Below, piece after piece: positions 17,617 through 28,201 of a stretch of 55,470 bases of DNA (within the stretch, counting starts at the first letter, position 1; each line of letters starts with the position of its first letter). The stretch lies in the NCBI GenBank assembly GCA_030017475.1, contig JASEIO010000006.1, forward strand, positions 1-55,470. The letters run 5' to 3'. The translations under genes and the position numbers were made by a program. A model generated the notes under the pieces. It saw nothing but the letters and a program-made list of their open reading frames with translations, did no database searches and was not told the DNA's origin. The DNA comes from a bacterium. Its GTDB lineage: Bacteria > UBA9089 > JASEIO01.

Positions 17617-18686
17617 AAAAGGCACTAATTACAGGAATAACTGGGCAAGATGGAAGTTATCTGGCAGAACTTCTCTTAAATAAAGGCTATGAAGTCCATG
17701 GACTAATCCGTAGATCCAGTACCTTTAACACTGACAGGATAGACCATATCTATGTAGACCCTCATGATGCTAAGGCAAAACTTTTTCTCCATTACGGAGA
17801 TATGACCGATTCTGGGCAGTTGACTAACCTTATCTACAATATCCAGCCTGATGAGATATATAATCTTGCTGCCCAGAGTCATGTAAAGGTGAGTTTTGAT
17901 ATGCCAGAGTTTACTGGAGAAATCACTGCTATTGGAACTACTCGAATATTAGAGGCTATAAGAAGAAGTGGCATTAAGACTAAATTCTATCAGGCATCAA
18001 GTAGTGAGATGTTTGGAGATGCCCCTGCTCCTCAAAATGAGGAAACTCCATTTAGACCAAGAAGTCCTTATGCTATAGCTAAGGTTTATGCTTACTGGAT
18101 GGTTAGAAACTATAGAGAGGGATATAACCTATTTGCCGTAAATGGCATATTATTTAATCACGAATCTCCAAAACGGGGAGAGACCTTTGTTACAAGAAAG
18201 ATAACCAAAGCAATAGCTCGTATTAAGTATAATCTTCAGGATAAACTATATTTAGGTAACCTTGAAGCCAAAAGAGACTGGGGTTATGCCCCTGATTATG
18301 TAGAGGCTATGTGGCTTATGTTACAACAAGATGAGCCAATGGACCTTGTTATTGCTACTGGAGAGTGTCATTCGGTAAAGGAATTTTTAGAAGAATCCTT
18401 TTCTTATGCAGGAATGGATTGGAAAGAGTATGTAGAGATTGACAAAAGATATTTTCGACCTACAGAGGTAGAATTTCTCCTTGGAGATGCCAGCAAGGCA
18501 AGAAAAATCTTAGGTTGGGAACCAAAGGTTGGGTTTAAAGAACTGGTAAAGATAATGGTAGATGCAGATATTAAGGAGTTGGAGAATATGAAACGATACC
18601 AAGATATAATTAGACAAATCATTAATCAACAAGAAAGGAATAATAACACTGGGTTTACTCAAAGCCTTAAAGTAAGATCAGGCTGA
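17613..18686 (+). CDS. gmd: GDP-mannose 4,6-dehydratase
   Basis: The protein has 357 aa. [16 protein letters not shown] (NADP loop), [15 protein letters not shown], the active-site [11 protein letters not shown] (Ser-Ser-Glu), [13 protein letters not shown] (YxxxK) and [17 protein letters not shown] are diagnostic of Gmd. It converts GDP-D-mannose to GDP-4-keto-6-deoxymannose, the precursor of GDP-fucose, rhamnose or perosamine. No Fcl, RMD or Per partner is visible in the window. It overlaps galE by 4 bp. Confidence 0.95.
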   Translation: MKKALITGITGQDGSYLAELLLNKGYEVHGLIRRSSTFNTDRIDHIYVDPHDAKAKLFLHYGDMTDSGQLTNLIYNIQPDEIYNLAAQSHVKVSFDMPEFTGEITAIGTTRILEAIRRSGIKTKFYQASSSEMFGDAPAPQNEETPFRPRSPYAIAKVYAYWMVRNYREGYNLFAVNGILFNHESPKRGETFVTRKITKAIARIKYNLQDKLYLGNLEAKRDWGYAPDYVEAMWLMLQQDEPMDLVIATGECHSVKEFLEESFSYAGMDWKEYVEIDKRYFRPTEVEFLLGDASKARKILGWEPKVGFKELVKIMVDADIKELENMKRYQDIIRQIINQQERNNNTGFTQSLKVRSG

Positions 18687-18701
18687 AGATTGGAGATTAG
18701 A

Positions 18702-19574
18702 TTGAAAGGCATTATTCTTGCTGGAGGAATTGGCACAAGGCTCTATCCTGCAACAATGGCTGTTTGTAAACAGCTTCTACCTATTTATGATAAGCCCATG
18801 ATCTATTATCCTTTATCAGTATTGATGCTTGCTGGCATAAGGGAGATACTGATAATCTCAACTCCACAGGATTTACCCAGATTCAGGGAGATATTTGGGG
18901 ATGGCTCTGATTTAGGATTAGGATTCTCCTATAAAGAACAACCTCATCCAAATGGACTTGCAGAGGCATTTATACTGGGTGAGGAATTTATAGGTAATGA
19001 TGATGTATGTCTTATATTGGGGGATAATATCTTTTACGGCCATGGGTTAACCGATTTACTAAAAAAGGCTGTTAGAGATACAACAACAATGGGCGGGGCT
19101 ACGGTGTTTGGTTATTATGTTACAGATCCTGAAAGGTATGGGGTGATTGAGTTTGATAAAGATGGAAGGGTTTTATCTATTGAAGAGAAGCCTAAGATAC
19201 CTAAGTCCAACTACATAGTTACAGGTCTATATTTCTATGACAACAATGTTACGGAAATTGCTAAGGGTATTAGGCCTTCGTGGAGGGGAGAGCTTGAGAT
19301 AACGGATGTAAATAAAAGATATTTAGAAAATAATAAACTCAGGGTTGAACTCTTAGGAAGGGGATATGCGTGGCTTGATACAGGAACCCATGAAAGTCTC
19401 CTCGAGGCTGGAGAATTCATAGCCGCTATAGAAAAAAGACAGGGACTAAAAATAGCCTGTATAGAAGAGATCGCTTATTCTTTAGGGTATATAGATAAAG
19501 AGCAACTATTGAAACTTGTAGAACCTTTAAAGAAGAATAGTTATGGACAATATCTTTTGAATTTAATTAAGTAA
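18702..19574 (+). CDS. rmlA: Glucose-1-phosphate thymidylyltransferase
   Basis: The protein has 290 aa from a TTG at 18702 ([18 protein letters not shown]), chosen because GGAG lies six bases upstream and the protein then has the standard RmlA length. A TTG at 18690 is possible but lacks an SD. The nucleotide-binding [33 protein letters not shown] and the C-terminal [14 protein letters not shown] are all present. It makes dTDP-glucose, the first step to dTDP-rhamnose and related deoxysugars. RmlC follows; RmlB and RmlD are not in the window. Confidence 0.95.
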   Translation: MKGIILAGGIGTRLYPATMAVCKQLLPIYDKPMIYYPLSVLMLAGIREILIISTPQDLPRFREIFGDGSDLGLGFSYKEQPHPNGLAEAFILGEEFIGNDDVCLILGDNIFYGHGLTDLLKKAVRDTTTMGGATVFGYYVTDPERYGVIEFDKDGRVLSIEEKPKIPKSNYIVTGLYFYDNNVTEIAKGIRPSWRGELEITDVNKRYLENNKLRVELLGRGYAWLDTGTHESLLEAGEFIAAIEKRQGLKIACIEEIAYSLGYIDKEQLLKLVEPLKKNSYGQYLLNLIK

Positions 19575-19597
19575 CCTTAAAATGGAGCGGGTATTAT

Positions 19598-20152
19598 ATG
19601 CCATTTGATTTTAAAAAACTATCAATCCCTGAAATTATACTTATAAAGCCAAAAATCTTTGTAGACGAAAGGGGTTTCTTTATGGAAACCTATAAATATT
19701 CAGACCTTGCGAAGGTAGGGATAAAGGAAAATTTTGTTCAAGATAATCATTCGAAATCTGTAAGATCTGTTTTAAGGGGACTTCATTATCAAAAGAATCC
19801 CAGGGCACAGGGTAAATTGGTTCGCTGTTTAAAAGGAAAGGTATTTGATGTGGCTGTGGATATAAGAAAGGGGTCTCCTACATATGGACAGTGGATTGGT
19901 GTTGAGCTCTCTGAAGAGAATAATCATATGCTTTATCTCCCTCCTGGCTTTGCCCATGGATTTCTTGTTTTAAGCGATGTAGCGGAGATTATCTATAAGT
20001 GTACAGAAGAGTATTCCCCTGAAGATGATAGAGGAATAATCTGGAATGATCCAGATATTAAGATTAACTGGCCTGTTAAAGATCCGATTCTTTCAGAAAA
20101 GGACAAAGGGTATCCAATGTTAAAGAATGCTGACAACAATTTTTATTATTGA
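19598..20152 (+). CDS. rmlC: dTDP-4-dehydrorhamnose 3,5-epimerase
   Basis: The protein has 184 aa, a cupin. RGFFMETYKYSDL, QDNHSKSVRSVLRGLHYQ (catalytic His), AVDIRKGSPTYGQW, YLPPGFAHGFLVLSD and YKCTEEYSPEDDRGI (active-site Tyr) are the full RmlC signature set. It epimerises C3 and C5 of the 4-keto-6-deoxy intermediate. It sits 23 bp after rmlA, and its stop touches the next gene. Confidence 0.95.
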   Translation: MPFDFKKLSIPEIILIKPKIFVDERGFFMETYKYSDLAKVGIKENFVQDNHSKSVRSVLRGLHYQKNPRAQGKLVRCLKGKVFDVAVDIRKGSPTYGQWIGVELSEENNHMLYLPPGFAHGFLVLSDVAEIIYKCTEEYSPEDDRGIIWNDPDIKINWPVKDPILSEKDKGYPMLKNADNNFYY

Positions 20153-20163
20153 TTGAGGGAAAT

Positions 20164-21720
20164 GTGAGGAAAGGTTCTTTGATTAAATATAAATGTCTAT
20201 CTTTATTAATCATAATATTCTCATTAAATCTCTATTCTGCCCAATGTTCAACTAATCTTCCACTTAACCACTGGGCATACTCCGATTTAGAAAGGTTAGC
20301 TGCATTTGGATTGGTGGATACTGAAATTATTGGCACCAAACCCTTTTCAAGACTTGAAATAGCTCGATTGATTGTAAAGGCTAATGAAAGAAGAGAAGGT
20401 GAAAATGTCCTTATAGACCATATCTTAAAAAGATTAAAGAAGGAATTTAGGCATGAATTAGAAACTATCGAAGAAGGTTCTACACAATCCATTTTCTATA
20501 AATTGGTAGACACGATAAGGTTTAAATATACCTATCTTAAAGGTAACCACCCATCTACATTCTCTTACATCCGTCTAAATGATATCAAGGGAACTTCACT
20601 ATGGTATAATAATGATGGGATAACATATAAAGAAGACAATAATCTGATAATAGATTTTTACTCAAGGGTAGAATTATCTAACCTCCTCTCCTTCTATTAT
20701 CAACCTATCTTAACCAAGAATAGTGAAGATACTGAGATAGAAATACATAAGGTCTATCTAAAATTTATGCTTGGTAAATTTGAATTACAAGTAGGTAAGG
20801 ACTCAAACTGGTGGGGGCAAGGTTACCATGGAAATTTAATTCTCACAAATAATGCCGAGCCACTTAAATTTATTAAACTTTCTAACCCTATTCCTATTCT
20901 ACTTCCTTGGAAATTCAGCTATTTAGGACCATTTAAATCTGTCTTTCTTATCTCCAAATTAGAAAAGGAAAGGGCAATTCCAAACCCTTTGCTTATTGGA
21001 TTAAGGGTTAATTTTAAACCATACCCTTTATTAGAATTAGGGACATCAGGGATTATAATGGCAGAAGGGGAAGGTAGACCTCGCTTAATACTTGAAGATA
21101 TATGGGATATTATTAGGATTAAGCATCCATACCGTGGCAAGGAAGATGTAACGAATCAGATTATGGTCCTTGATGGGAGACTCCGTATCCCATATCTTCG
21201 GAATACAGAGATTTATGGAGAGTATGGAGCAGAGGACACTGGATTGAAACTTTTTGGACTTGGAGATATGGCGTACCTATTAGGAGTGTATATCCCTCGT
21301 TTGACAGATGATGGAAAGACCAAACTAAGGATTGAGTATGCTGATACAATAAAACGAGAGTTTGGAACTGGTCTAATAGGTTGGTATTCTCATGGTGTCT
21401 ACCGATCAGGGTATACTTACAAAGGGAAAATCTTAGGACATCACATGGGTGGGAGTTCACAGGATACGTATCTACAAATACAAAGATATCTTAAAGAAGG
21501 TCTTGTCCTGACATTAGAGTTTGATTATGAGATAAGAGGTGTGGGTGAAAAGATGCAAGAAATACATCAACAGAGCGGAATGCATCTATCATATGATATA
21601 AACGATAAACTGAAGATTAAGGGAAGATATGGATATGAAGATATCAAGAATTTCAATTTTGTCAAGGATAACAGAGAAAATAACCGCTTAGCAGAGGTTT
21701 CTCTTGTAACAACCTTTTGA
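20164..21720 (+). CDS. Wzi-like capsule assembly outer-membrane protein
   Basis: The protein has 518 aa from a GTG at 20164 (GAGGGA upstream). An overlapping TTG at 20149 is possible but gives a poorer N-terminus. A signal peptide (SLIKYKCLSLLIIIFSLNLYSA) is followed by an SLH-like stretch (LPLNHWAYSDLERLAAFGL) and then alternating beta-strands ending in F, as in a beta-barrel. Internal GKFELQVGKDSNWWGQGYHG and NAEPLKFIKLSNPI are typical of the capsule assembly Wzi family (PF14052). Such proteins help attach or present surface polysaccharide. It is the last gene before a fresh promoter. Confidence 0.8.
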   Translation: MRKGSLIKYKCLSLLIIIFSLNLYSAQCSTNLPLNHWAYSDLERLAAFGLVDTEIIGTKPFSRLEIARLIVKANERREGENVLIDHILKRLKKEFRHELETIEEGSTQSIFYKLVDTIRFKYTYLKGNHPSTFSYIRLNDIKGTSLWYNNDGITYKEDNNLIIDFYSRVELSNLLSFYYQPILTKNSEDTEIEIHKVYLKFMLGKFELQVGKDSNWWGQGYHGNLILTNNAEPLKFIKLSNPIPILLPWKFSYLGPFKSVFLISKLEKERAIPNPLLIGLRVNFKPYPLLELGTSGIIMAEGEGRPRLILEDIWDIIRIKHPYRGKEDVTNQIMVLDGRLRIPYLRNTEIYGEYGAEDTGLKLFGLGDMAYLLGVYIPRLTDDGKTKLRIEYADTIKREFGTGLIGWYSHGVYRSGYTYKGKILGHHMGGSSQDTYLQIQRYLKEGLVLTLEFDYEIRGVGEKMQEIHQQSGMHLSYDINDKLKIKGRYGYEDIKNFNFVKDNRENNRLAEVSLVTTF

Positions 21721-21730
21721 AATAAAAAAT

Positions 21731-21759
21731 TTGACATAGAACCTTTTTTGTGATATTAT
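21731..21759 (+). promoter_or_regulatory. Strong sigma-70-like promoter of the wecA/tagO-type gene
   Basis: -35 TTGACA (21731-21736), 17-bp spacer, -10 TATTAT (21754-21759), just after the Wzi-like stop and 58 bp before the next ATG. Confidence 0.75.
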
Positions 21760-21816
21760 GTTACATCTTTTTTATAAGTAGATATTTACCAGGTTTTGAA
21801 ATAGGGAAAGTGATAC

Positions 21817-22863
21817 ATGAATATATTATTATCTCTTTTATTGAGTGGATTATTCTCTTTTATATTCACTCCAATTGCAAGAGAAATAGGATCTAAATTT
21901 AGGATTGTTGATCATCCTAATCATAGAAAAATCCATAGGACACAGACTCCTTGTACTGGTGGTATAGCAATCTATTTATCCTTTTTTATATCCTTACTGA
22001 TAGTATCTTTTATCGATCGTAATCTAAAACCTGGTTCTAGTATAATAGGATTATTTATTGCTGCAACCCTTTTGTTAATCGTGGGAATATACGATGATAA
22101 AAGAGATATCCCTCCTTTAAAAAAGCTTTATGCACAGATAATCGTCTCTTTATTTGCAATTATATCCGGTCTTAAAATAGATATTATTACTAACCCATTT
22201 GGAGGGACATTCTATTTAGGATGGCTCTCCATACCTATCACATTATTTTGGTTTTTAGGATTTATAAATGTTATGAATCTAATTGATGGAATAGATGGGT
22301 TATCAGGTGGAATTGCTTGTATAGTCTCATTTACTTTGGTATTAGTATCCCTTTTTTCTGAAGGAGATACAACCCTTCTCTCTATTTTATCAACAATATT
22401 GGCTGGTACAACATTGACCTTTTTACGCTTTAACTTTTCTAAAAGGAAAATCTTCCTTGGTGATTCCGGAAGTATGCTACTTGGTCTACTCTTAGCAGGT
22501 ATTCCAATAATAGGATATAAAAAGGCACAAACTTTATGTATTCTTATAATAACTATTGTTTCTTTAGGAGTCCCAATCTATGATACTGCCTCAAGTATTG
22601 TTCGAAGATTAAAGAGAAAGGTATCCATATTTACGGCTGATAAAGAACATATCCATCACAAGCTCATTGAGTCAGGATTAAGTTCAAACCAAGTTGTTTT
22701 AATCTTATGTGGGACATCTATCTCTTTAGGTATCCTTGGCATTCTCCTTACCATGGCAAGAAATAAAATTGTTGCAATCATACCTTTAGCATTTAGCCTT
22801 TCAATTATTTATGTAAGGAGAAAAGGTCTATTCAGTAAGTTCAAAGGTTTAAGAAAAAGGTAA
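21817..22863 (+). CDS. Undecaprenyl-phosphate sugar-1-phosphate transferase (WecA/TagO type)
   Basis: The protein has 348 aa with about 11 membrane spans. Motifs of the MraY/WecA superfamily: HRKIHRTQTPCTGGIAIYL, GIYDDKRDIPPLKK (Asp-Asp), NLIDGIDGLSGGIA, FLGDSGSMLLG, and the polar DKEHIHHKLIESGL (HIHH), which marks the WecA/TagO branch rather than MraY. It would transfer HexNAc-1-P (likely GlcNAc) to undecaprenyl phosphate and start repeat-unit synthesis, followed by the GT26 enzyme at 12411. It has its own promoter. Confidence 0.9.
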   Translation: MNILLSLLLSGLFSFIFTPIAREIGSKFRIVDHPNHRKIHRTQTPCTGGIAIYLSFFISLLIVSFIDRNLKPGSSIIGLFIAATLLLIVGIYDDKRDIPPLKKLYAQIIVSLFAIISGLKIDIITNPFGGTFYLGWLSIPITLFWFLGFINVMNLIDGIDGLSGGIACIVSFTLVLVSLFSEGDTTLLSILSTILAGTTLTFLRFNFSKRKIFLGDSGSMLLGLLLAGIPIIGYKKAQTLCILIITIVSLGVPIYDTASSIVRRLKRKVSIFTADKEHIHHKLIESGLSSNQVVLILCGTSISLGILGILLTMARNKIVAIIPLAFSLSIIYVRRKGLFSKFKGLRKR

Positions 22864-22908
22864 GGCAAAAGAGATAAGAATGGGTTGAAATGGCTTAATA
22901 TCAACAAG

Positions 22909-22980
22909 CGTCCCCAAGGGGACTTGAACCCCTGCTACCACCTTGAAAGAGTGGTGACCTAGCCGCTAGTCGATGGGGAC
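22909..22980 (-). tRNA. tRNA-Glu: tRNA-Glu (UUC)
   Basis: On the minus strand the acceptor arm GTCCCCA pairs with TGGGGAC. The anticodon stem CCACT/GGTGG carries loop CTTTCAA with anticodon TTC, and the T-arm contains GGTTCAAGT. The discriminator is G (22909). The bases after it read CTT, so CCA is not encoded. A promoter lies directly upstream, overlapping the end of bioD. Confidence 0.95.
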
Positions 22981-22987
22981 TGTTTAC

Positions 22988-24876
<1,889 letters not shown>

Positions 24877-24880
24877 TGGT

Positions 24881-25852
24881 CTACCTTACAAACAAAGGCA
24901 TGAATTCCGCTGAGCCAAATATTCCATAGATTCCATGTCTATTCAACCAAAGGGCCTTTTTCATATAACCTAAAGCTGGACCAATAACATTTGCTGCCAT
25001 ACTCGTTTCATCCCCCAAGACAAATCTATGGGAACTCCTTTTCCCATCAAATGTAATACCAGTTACTGTAACAGTTGTAGAAACTGGTTTTTTTGCATGT
25101 CTTGTATCAAGTACCCCACCAACCTCTACTTTATCACGGGACGCAACAACCCCTACCCTTTCAAGCAAGATATCGTCTGCATGTTCCATATTATGAAACT
25201 CTAAAATTCCATCTCTTTCATCAAGGAGCCTTTCTACCTCTTCATCGCTCAATGCACGAGCCTTTTCTACTGTGAAACCAGGAAGATGGGCTATATCCTC
25301 GCGAATAGTAGCCTTATAAGCATCCCAGTTAGAGATTCCAACCCCCCAAAAGATTTCTACCTTTTCAATCTCCATGTATGATTGGGAGGCTAATGAGGCA
25401 GCGGCTGATAATAGACCAGGGGTTGCCCCACAGCCAGTTATATAGGTACTTCCAACTTCTTTTAAACCATCATTTAATTCAAACATCCACTCCATTGCAG
25501 ATGTCCTTTTTAATACATCTACAAACACACCTCTGTACCTTCCCTCAATAAACCTTTTTACTGTATCTGGAATAAAGGTATTTGGTAAATTTGGCAAGGC
25601 AATAAACACTCCGTCAATCTTATCCTTCAGGTTGATTATCTCACCAATTGAATCCTGACTCGCCTTTCCTATCTCTCCTATAGACCTATCCTTTTCCATA
25701 TTGTAAATTGTATCTCCATCCAAACCATCCTCTTTAAATGCAAAGCCACGGGAGTCACAAATTGCCGAGAGCACCATCTCATGCTTCATAGAGATTATCT
25801 TAGATGCTGCCTTCCCCAATCCACCTGCTCCCAAAACAGCCACCCTAATCAT
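24881..25852 (-). CDS. bioU: BioU-like (saccharopine dehydrogenase-like) KAPA to DAPA enzyme
   Basis: The protein has 323 aa from an ATG at 25852 with AAGGAGG six bases upstream; a longer frame from 25888 lacks an SD. The N-terminal Rossmann motif is MIRVAVLGAGGLGKAAS. The family is usually labelled saccharopine dehydrogenase-like. Cyanobacterial BioU belongs to this group and converts KAPA to DAPA using its own lysine amine as a single-turnover donor. Here the lysine in FVDVLKRTSAMEW (Lys115) is at the expected place in the chain (inference; Lys124 in the Synechocystis enzyme by memory). ITGCGATPGLLSAAASLAS follows. It is first in the operon with bioF and bioD, bioA is absent locally, and a BirA-like dyad overlaps its promoter. 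Confidence 0.75.
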   Translation of the reverse strand: MIRVAVLGAGGLGKAASKIISMKHEMVLSAICDSRGFAFKEDGLDGDTIYNMEKDRSIGEIGKASQDSIGEIINLKDKIDGVFIALPNLPNTFIPDTVKRFIEGRYRGVFVDVLKRTSAMEWMFELNDGLKEVGSTYITGCGATPGLLSAAASLASQSYMEIEKVEIFWGVGISNWDAYKATIREDIAHLPGFTVEKARALSDEEVERLLDERDGILEFHNMEHADDILLERVGVVASRDKVEVGGVLDTRHAKKPVSTTVTVTGITFDGKRSSHRFVLGDETSMAANVIGPALGYMKKALWLNRHGIYGIFGSAEFMPLFVR

Positions 25853-25889
25853 AATAACCTCCTTAACACAAAAGATTCGGTAAACCAAT

Positions 25890-25917
25890 AATATACCAAA
25901 AATCTATCCCTTGTCAA
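25890..25917 (-). promoter_or_regulatory. Promoter of the biotin operon
   Basis: On the minus strand: -35 TTGACA (25917-25912), 16-bp spacer, -10 TATATT (25895-25890). The -35 box lies inside one arm of the BirA-like dyad. Confidence 0.65.
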
Positions 25918-25941
25918 CCCATTTTTTGATTTGGTTAACAA
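25911..25941. promoter_or_regulatory. BirA-like operator dyad
   Basis: TTGTCAACC (25911-25919), 13 nt, GGTTAACAA (25933-25941): the arms match in 8 of 9 positions as an inverted repeat. The half-sites resemble the known biotin operator (TTGTAAACC/GGTTTACAA in E. coli, with a spacer of about 14-16). The dyad lies in the 94-bp gap between priA and bioU and overlaps the bio promoter, where repressor binding would block RNA polymerase. The 13-nt spacer is shorter than usual. Confidence 0.68.
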
Positions 25942-25946
25942 TTGAT

Positions 25947-27905
25947 TTACATCATCTCTATCGGATCCACATCAATATTGATGGAGGTTGTAGATGGAAT
26001 GGATATCTCGTACAGACTTTTAGTAAGTAATTTTCTGGCATCACTTGGCTTTTTGGTTTTAAGAATTATCTGAAAACGAAACCTTCCTTTTATTTTAGAA
26101 ATAATAGATGGAACTGGCCCTAAGATTCGAATATTAAAATGATTATCTGCCCTCAAGCAATCTCCTAAATTGGTCGCTACCTTTATAACCTCTTTTTCAT
26201 CTTTACCTTTAATAATGATGTTAACTATATGGGCAAACGGTGGATACATAAACCTTTTCCGAGATACAATCTCTTTTCTATAGAAGGCATGAAAGTCACC
26301 TGTTTTTACACCTCTTATAACATAATGCGCAGGATTATAGCTTTGAATGACCACCTCTCCCTTTCTCACCATTCTAACTATTTGTGTCAATAAGGAATAG
26401 GCCCTTTCTCCTGCTCTAAAATCTGGTAGATTAAAAAGGGTGTCACCTGATATAACCCCAATTAAACTTACTCCTTGAAATTCAAGATCTTTAATGACCA
26501 TTTGGGTACCAATTAAGATGTCTATCTTTCGATTGATGCGGAATTCATCGATAGTAGATTCAAAGACCTTTTTTGATTTACATGAATCAGTATCTACCCT
26601 TACAACTTTACCTTTTGGAAACAGCCACTTAAGCTCTTGCTCAACATGCTGAGTACCAAAACCAAAATGGGTAATCTCATATCCTTTACAATTAGGACAG
26701 TAAGATGGGGCAGGTGTTTTCCAATTACAGTAATGGCACCTACAAGATTTATCAAAATGATAGGTTAGACTTATCTCGCAGTTAGGACAGGTTAATACAT
26801 GCCCACATTCTCGACACTGGATAAAGCGTGCCAGTCCCCTTCTATTTAAAAAGAGGATTACCTGTTCCTTTTTTCCCAATCTATCTTCTATTGCCTTTTT
26901 TAAATAATCACTAAGTATACCTTTGTTATCTCGCCACTCCTTTCTCATATCTATTATCTTTACCCTTGGGGTTTCGCCATCATCCGTTGGAAGGTTAAAA
27001 TAATAATATTTCCTTTTCTTTGCCTTATAATAAGATTCTATCGAGGGAGTGGTAGAAACTAACAAAACTGGTACATCCTCTATCTTCCCTCTCATTATGG
27101 CCACATCCCTTGCATTGAACATAGGAAGTCCTTTCTGCTTATAGGTGACTTCCGCCTCTTCTAAAATCACGATCAATCCAAGGTTTGGCACAGGAGAAAA
27201 TATGGCCTGGCGAGTCCCTATAATTATAATCCCTTCTTCTTTTTGGATCCTTTTCAATCTTTGGCTTCTTTCACTTTTTAAGGTTTTTGAATGTAAGATA
27301 ACTATTTTATTAGGAAAGGCCTCTTTAAATCTCTCAATAGTCAATCCATCTTCGGAAATCTCTGGAATGAGGACAATTACTCCCTTCCCTTTCCTTACCA
27401 CATCCCTTATTGCCTGTAAATAAACTTCGAATTCCCCTACTCCATGTAAAAGAAAAACCGAAAAACGACTCTCTTTTACAAAATTCCCTATTGATTCTAA
27501 TGCACCTTTTTGATAAGGGTTAAGGTTGGAAGGATATATCTTTTTAATGAAGGTATCATTTTCAGATTGAATCAACCTTGCTCGCCGAGGATTACTATCT
27601 GGAAAGGCACTCTTTAGTACCTCCCCAAAAGGACATAGATAATATTCTGCGACCCACTTAGTCAAATCAAGCATCCGAGGAGTAAGTACTGGTTTATCAT
27701 CAAGTATATCAATAATATCCTTTATTTCATAATCTGCGGATTCAATCTTTATATCCTTTCTGACTATGAAACCTGTAACCTTCCTGTTCCTAAATGGAAC
27801 CCTTACCCTTTTACCAACCTCTACAAAAGAAGAGAACCTCTCTGGAACCGAATAGTAATATGTCCCTTCTACAGGGAGAAAAACTATGACTTCAATAAGA
27901 TCCAT
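25947..27905 (-). CDS. priA: PriA-family primosomal protein with degenerate helicase motifs
   Basis: The protein has 652 aa from an ATG at 27905; a TTG at 27935 would overlap a likely promoter. The 3'-binding N-domain (PVEGTYYYSVPERF, GKRVRVPFRNRKVTGFIV), NRRGLARFIQCRECGHV, four CxxC zinc pairs (about Cys364/367, 373/376, 390/393, 403/406) and LPDFRAGERAYSLLTQ show PriA clearly. Key motor residues are gone: Walker A (normally GVTGSGKTEVY) reads GVGEFEVY (about 155-162), the DEEH box reads LEEAE (about 248-252), and the motif VI arginine finger (normally GRAGR) reads VRMVRKG. It is likely a structural primosome loader without ATPase, as described for Deinococcus PriA (from memory). Confidence 0.93.
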   Translation of the reverse strand: MDLIEVIVFLPVEGTYYYSVPERFSSFVEVGKRVRVPFRNRKVTGFIVRKDIKIESADYEIKDIIDILDDKPVLTPRMLDLTKWVAEYYLCPFGEVLKSAFPDSNPRRARLIQSENDTFIKKIYPSNLNPYQKGALESIGNFVKESRFSVFLLHGVGEFEVYLQAIRDVVRKGKGVIVLIPEISEDGLTIERFKEAFPNKIVILHSKTLKSERSQRLKRIQKEEGIIIIGTRQAIFSPVPNLGLIVILEEAEVTYKQKGLPMFNARDVAIMRGKIEDVPVLLVSTTPSIESYYKAKKRKYYYFNLPTDDGETPRVKIIDMRKEWRDNKGILSDYLKKAIEDRLGKKEQVILFLNRRGLARFIQCRECGHVLTCPNCEISLTYHFDKSCRCHYCNWKTPAPSYCPNCKGYEITHFGFGTQHVEQELKWLFPKGKVVRVDTDSCKSKKVFESTIDEFRINRKIDILIGTQMVIKDLEFQGVSLIGVISGDTLFNLPDFRAGERAYSLLTQIVRMVRKGEVVIQSYNPAHYVIRGVKTGDFHAFYRKEIVSRKRFMYPPFAHIVNIIIKGKDEKEVIKVATNLGDCLRADNHFNIRILGPVPSIISKIKGRFRFQIILKTKKPSDARKLLTKSLYEISIPSTTSINIDVDPIEMM

Positions 27906-27925
27906 TTCAACATCACTACTTAGAA

Positions 27926-27955
27926 TATATATCAAAGATTGGGATACAATATCAA
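27926..27955 (-). promoter_or_regulatory. Possible priA promoter
   Basis: On the minus strand: -35 TTGATA (27955-27950), 18-bp spacer, -10 TATATA (27931-27926). It supports use of the ATG at 27905 instead of the upstream TTG. Confidence 0.4.
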
Positions 27956-27968
27956 CAAAATAAATTGC

Positions 27969-27997
27969 TTGAATTTTCCCTCATAAGATGCTATATT
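27969..27997 (+). promoter_or_regulatory. Promoter of tRNA-Ala
   Basis: -35 TTGAAT (27969-27974), 17-bp spacer, -10 TATATT (27992-27997), about 40 bp before the tRNA. Confidence 0.5.
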
Positions 27998-28038
27998 AAA
28001 AAGGAGGGCACAAAGGTAGAGGGGGATGAGTTCTCTTT

Positions 28039-28113
28039 GGGGACGTGGTCTAATGGGAAGACACATCCTTCGCACGGATGAGATTACGGGTTCGATTCCC
28101 GTCGTCTCCACCA
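28039..28113 (+). tRNA. tRNA-Ala: tRNA-Ala (CGC)
   Basis: Acceptor GGGGACG pairs with CGTCTCC, giving the G3:U70 wobble that identifies alanine tRNAs. The anticodon stem CATCC/GGATG holds loop TTCGCAC with anticodon CGC. The T-arm is ACGGG/CCCGT with loop TTCGATT. The discriminator A and an encoded CCA follow (28110-28113). CGC decodes GCG. Confidence 0.95.
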
Positions 28114-28201
28114 AAAATCTGTAAGATTATAATCAAAGAAGCTATAGATTTAATCATCATCTTTAGCGATCCTCGTTTGGTATAGCCCATTCAACAAAAA
28201 G

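Noticed and set aside
20232-20492. Minus-strand open frame of 86 codons
   Set aside because: It is a shadow of the Wzi-like gene; no SD and no recognisable protein pattern. The same holds for the other antisense frames within long genes.
27932-28114. Open frame on the minus strand beginning MVETTGIEPVISS
   Set aside because: It is the antisense of the tRNA-Ala gene, a well-known false protein pattern.
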